From NCBI RefSeq assembly GCF_039545095.1, contig NZ_BAABRS010000003.1:124001-188000 (forward strand): a DNA stretch of 64,000 bases, in the 5' to 3' direction. The position numbers were made by a program, and so were the translations under genes. Shown here piece after piece: positions 61,522-64,000 of this stretch. Below the pieces are notes generated by a model that worked only from the letters and a program-made list of their open reading frames with translations, was not told the origin of the DNA and did no database searches. The first letter of the stretch is position 1, and every line of letters starts with the position of its first letter. Origin of the DNA: Fodinibius salicampi (GTDB lineage Bacteria; Bacteroidota; Rhodothermia; Balneolales; Balneolaceae).

Positions 61522-62457
61522 TTATATGACCTCTTGTTCGTTAATTTCTTCAACCATTTCAAAAATTTTAACCGCTCGCCTTCCCCGTACCACTCCGGGA
61601 TAACCCGACATTTTATGCACATTATTAACTTTAACCTCTAGAGGATGATCAGTGCGCTGTTTAAGCGGAATAACATCTCCTTCCTCAAGGTCCAGGATAT
61701 TCTTAATCGAAAGTTTTGTAGTTCCCAGCAATGGCCTGATATGCACACTGGCATCACTGAGGGTACGCTTATATGATTCAAATGCTTCCTCAGACAAGTC
61801 TTCCGTCTCAGTTTTTTTGCCTTTTTTTAGAACGGAATTATTCATTGCCTGCTTGAGCATGCTATACGGGTAGGAAATTTGAATACTGACCTGTTTGTCC
61901 CCCAGATCAATCAAAAGCTCAACAACAATAGTAGGATCAACCGAAGCCAAATGTATATTTTCAGGCTTACTCTCATAAGTAGAAGAAGAGATGTTGAAAT
62001 CCATATAGGGCTCCCAGGCAATAATAATTTCCCGGTTAATGCCTCTAACAATACGAGAAATAATTTTTTCCTCTATAGTTGTCATGGTCCGTACTTCGGT
62101 GAGATCCCCTCCGTATCCACCACTTTGTCGCTCTACCAGATGGATACAAAAACCCGGAGGCATCACCATGATTACATTTCCACTGAACTCCTCAATAGAA
62201 AGCAAATAAATTACACTGGGACTTTTAATCCGGTTGATGAACTCACTAGTTGAGAGCTGATCAATCTTTTGGAGACTTACATCTACCTTATGACGCAGTG
62301 CACTGCTAAAAACCCGGCTCAAGCTCCGTGCAAACATATCGTGGAGAGAGCGAAGATTTCGCATGATCTCCTTACTAAAAAGTTTCGGATGCCTGAAATC
62401 GTAAGATTCTACATATTTTACTTTTCCAAGCTTCTGCTCGCGCCGCTTAGATTCCAT
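61522..62457 (-). CDS. fliM: Motor switch protein FliM without the CheY-binding N-terminus
   Basis: A 311-residue switch protein. The middle domain (LRSLHDMFARSLSRVFSSAL, VERQSGGYGGDLTEVRTMTT) and the C-terminal SpoA domain (LLGTTKLSIKNILDLEEGDV) are complete. The protein begins directly with VKYVESYDFRHPKLFSKE and has no LSQxEIDALL-like peptide, which normally binds CheY-P. The upstream frame is closed by the fliL stop, so the start is not simply misplaced. It lies 31 bp after fliL. Confidence 0.93.
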   Translation of the reverse strand: MESKRREQKLGKVKYVESYDFRHPKLFSKEIMRNLRSLHDMFARSLSRVFSSALRHKVDVSLQKIDQLSTSEFINRIKSPSVIYLLSIEEFSGNVIMVMPPGFCIHLVERQSGGYGGDLTEVRTMTTIEEKIISRIVRGINREIIIAWEPYMDFNISSSTYESKPENIHLASVDPTIVVELLIDLGDKQVSIQISYPYSMLKQAMNNSVLKKGKKTETEDLSEEAFESYKRTLSDASVHIRPLLGTTKLSIKNILDLEEGDVIPLKQRTDHPLEVKVNNVHKMSGYPGVVRGRRAVKIFEMVEEINEQEVI

Positions 62458-62488
62458 ATACTTCGTTCCGTTCGGTTGTTCTTAATCA

Positions 62489-62983
62489 TCATTGCATTAC
62501 ATACTTAGAGTAATACAAATTGCGTACCGAACGCCTCTCAATTGTACTATTTATTATGCTGACCAGCTCGAACCGAAGATTTTCTTTTTTTTCTATCCCC
62601 TCTAACTGTGATACGGAACGAGACGACAAATACTCAATCAAATTATTTCTGATCTTGGATATATTCACCTCAATAAGCTGTTCATCCTCCTTATCAACCA
62701 ATTCAAGGGATAATTCAACCAAAAGATACCGCTGACCATTTGTATCGGCAGGATTTACAATGATCTGTTCCAACTCATATTTACCCGATTCTGTGGGAAA
62801 AAAGCTGGTAGTATAACTATAAATTGACTCGTAATTTCTTTCAATAATCGTATAGGCAACAAAAGACTGTATCACTAACAGTAGAACAAACAGGAAATAT
62901 TTTCCTAAGTGTTGAAATTTTAACGCTTTGAATCTGCTCCTTTTTTTACTGCCGGATCCTTGTTCTATCGTACTATCAGCCAT
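62489..62983 (-). CDS. fliL: Flagellar basal body protein FliL
   Basis: A 164-residue single-pass protein. A basic N-terminal tail precedes a transmembrane helix (about 28-50, FLFVLLLVIQSFVAYTII). The periplasmic FliL domain reads YELEQIIVNPADTNGQRYLL, VELSLELVD and ISKIRNNLIEYLSSRSVSQL. FliL surrounds and supports the stator. It lies between motB and fliM, as in many phyla. Confidence 0.9.
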   Translation of the reverse strand: MADSTIEQGSGSKKRSRFKALKFQHLGKYFLFVLLLVIQSFVAYTIIERNYESIYSYTTSFFPTESGKYELEQIIVNPADTNGQRYLLVELSLELVDKEDEQLIEVNISKIRNNLIEYLSSRSVSQLEGIEKKENLRFELVSIINSTIERRSVRNLYYSKYVMQ

Positions 62984-63011
62984 AACTCAGTTTTTTAAAC
63001 TTTTAACGAAT

Positions 63012-63737
63012 TCATCCTTGTACACTTACCGTGTCAGTATTAATGCTATTTAAAGCTTCAATTATATTCATGTTATTGTCTTTATACCGTACATATATTT
63101 CGACCCGTCGGTTTTGACGGCGACCTTGCGGAGTTTCGTTTGTAGCAACCGGTTTGTACTCTCCGAAACTACTAGCCTCAAATCTTCGTGGATGTACCGT
63201 GGAATTATTCCGGATAAATAATACAACAGATACTGCACGGGCCGCACCCAAGTGCCAGTTTGACCGATAACCGGTTCTATTTGATATAGGAACATTATCA
63301 GTATGCCCCTGGACCTTGACATCCCGTACCTCATCATCAAAAACACTGGCAATTTCTTTTAAAACAACCTTTGCTCTTGGTAAAAGGGTAGCCGAACCAC
63401 TGTCAAAAGTTAAAGAATCACGCAAGGTTACTTTTACTCCGTCCTTGGTCTTTTCAATATCAACCTCAGACGATAATCCTTCTTCTTCCAGAAATTGTTT
63501 TATCTCATTCCATTCTTCTCGCAGTGTATCATTATTCGACTGCTTACTTGCCTCATCATTTTCAAAAACGACGCTGGTCGATGACTGGAAATGAGAAATA
63601 AAGTCGTTAAAGGTCGATACATCTATGCCAGGGGTCAAGACATACAGCAATACAAAAAACACCAGTAAAAGAGTAACCAGATCGCTGTAGGTTACTAACC
63701 AGTTTCCATTTCCAGACTTTCGTTCAATTTCTGCCAT
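63012..63737 (-). CDS. motB: Stator protein MotB
   Basis: A 241-residue stator subunit. The single transmembrane helix carries the ion-binding Asp in VTYSDLVTLLLVFFVLLYVL (near residue 19). The C-terminal OmpA-like peptidoglycan-binding domain reads VKVQGHTDNVPISNRTGYRS, SNWHLGAARAVSVV and RRQNRRVEIYVRY. The start at 63737 overlaps the motA 3' end by about 43 bp. Proton or sodium preference cannot be judged here. Confidence 0.93.
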   Translation of the reverse strand: MAEIERKSGNGNWLVTYSDLVTLLLVFFVLLYVLTPGIDVSTFNDFISHFQSSTSVVFENDEASKQSNNDTLREEWNEIKQFLEEEGLSSEVDIEKTKDGVKVTLRDSLTFDSGSATLLPRAKVVLKEIASVFDDEVRDVKVQGHTDNVPISNRTGYRSNWHLGAARAVSVVLFIRNNSTVHPRRFEASSFGEYKPVATNETPQGRRQNRRVEIYVRYKDNNMNIIEALNSINTDTVSVQG

Positions 63738-64000
63738 TCTGCATTTTGAAATTCAATCCATTGTTGGTAAATCTTCTGATCCCGGTCATTTCTTATCGGC
63801 AGCTCTTCATGGTATTTCAGATATTCTGCCCGGTGTTTCGGGTCAACATGAATGAGCATCTTCTTCTCCATAATTCTCGGATTTTCTCCTTCAATCATCG
63901 AAAGGATTCCCACGCGAAACATCTCCTTTCGGTTAAGATCCATCTTACTTAAATATTCCAACTTCCCGGCAAGAGGTCCCAATAACATGTTCGCAAGTAT
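63695..64000 (-). CDS. motA: Stator protein MotA, C-terminal part (runs off the window)
   Basis: The last ~102 residues of MotA. The final transmembrane part and cytoplasmic tail include NMLLGPLAGKLEYLSKMDLN and RVGILSMIEGENPRIMEKKM, typical of the MotA/ExbB family. The frame stays open to position 64000, so the N-terminal helices are outside the window. The ATG at 63988 is internal, not the start. Confidence 0.9.
   Translation of the reverse strand: MLANMLLGPLAGKLEYLSKMDLNRKEMFRVGILSMIEGENPRIMEKKMLIHVDPKHRAEYLKYHEELPIRNDRDQKIYQQWIEFQNAEWQKLNESLEMETG

Overview
The window looks like chromosomal DNA from a flagellated member of the Bacteroidota/Rhodothermota side of the tree, most likely Balneolaeota (Balneola/Fodinibius-like). 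This is inferred, not computed. The grounds are Bacteroidota-style promoters (TTG-N19-TAnnTTTG), a Bacteroidota-type tyrosine recombinase, moderate GC, and a complete-looking flagellar export, motor and hook gene set, which most Bacteroidota lack.

Layout. (1) 168-1790: a serine hydrolase lipoprotein and small genes. (2) 1857-12196: a roughly 10.3 kb integrative element in the 3' end of a tRNA-Arg(CCU) gene, bounded by a perfect 16-bp direct repeat. It carries an integrase, a HUH-type Rep protein behind a cluster of hairpins, an excisionase-like protein, and cargo that looks like defence: MazG-like, EVE-like/HNH nuclease, HEPN protein, a membrane protein of unknown function, a Mom/GNAT-like protein and a PD-(D/E)XK nuclease. 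(3) 12497-17856: an SMP-30 lipoprotein, a long non-coding stretch with an unusual 23-bp periodic array of imperfect palindromes, then fadI-fadJ for fatty acid beta-oxidation. (4) 18125-20649: two apparently identical flagellin genes, each with its own sigma-28 promoter and terminator. (5) 20960-38211: a broken sulfotransferase-like gene followed by a long reverse-strand surface-glycan cluster. The cluster combines a glutamine kinase / phosphoglutamine cytidylyltransferase / glutamyl-amidate hydrolase set like that for Campylobacter phosphoramidate, a CDP-glycerol-type transferase, a dTDP-3-amino-3,6-dideoxyhexose pathway, and a 1680-residue TPR/OGT/FkbM/glycosyltransferase fusion. Its position between flagellin and fliS-fliD suggests flagellin glycosylation. 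(6) 38657-64000: flagellar genes: fliS-fliD-fliT-like-flgM-like; a sigma-54-type regulator; flgF-G-A-H-I-J-N-K-L on the reverse strand; flhB-flhA-flhF-(small genes)-fliA on the forward strand; and motA-motB-fliL-M-N-O-P-Q-R on the reverse strand.

How it fits together. FliA (57113-57877) would read the sigma-28 promoters seen before both flagellins and fliS. The sigma-54-type activator may act at a -24/-12-like site before flgF. The glycan cluster plausibly builds an amino-sugar glycan with a phosphoramidate group for flagellin. Several flagellar proteins depart from the textbook: FlhB has NPIH instead of NPTH, FliM has no N-terminal CheY-binding peptide, FlgH has no lipobox cysteine, and no intact flhG lies between flhF and fliA.
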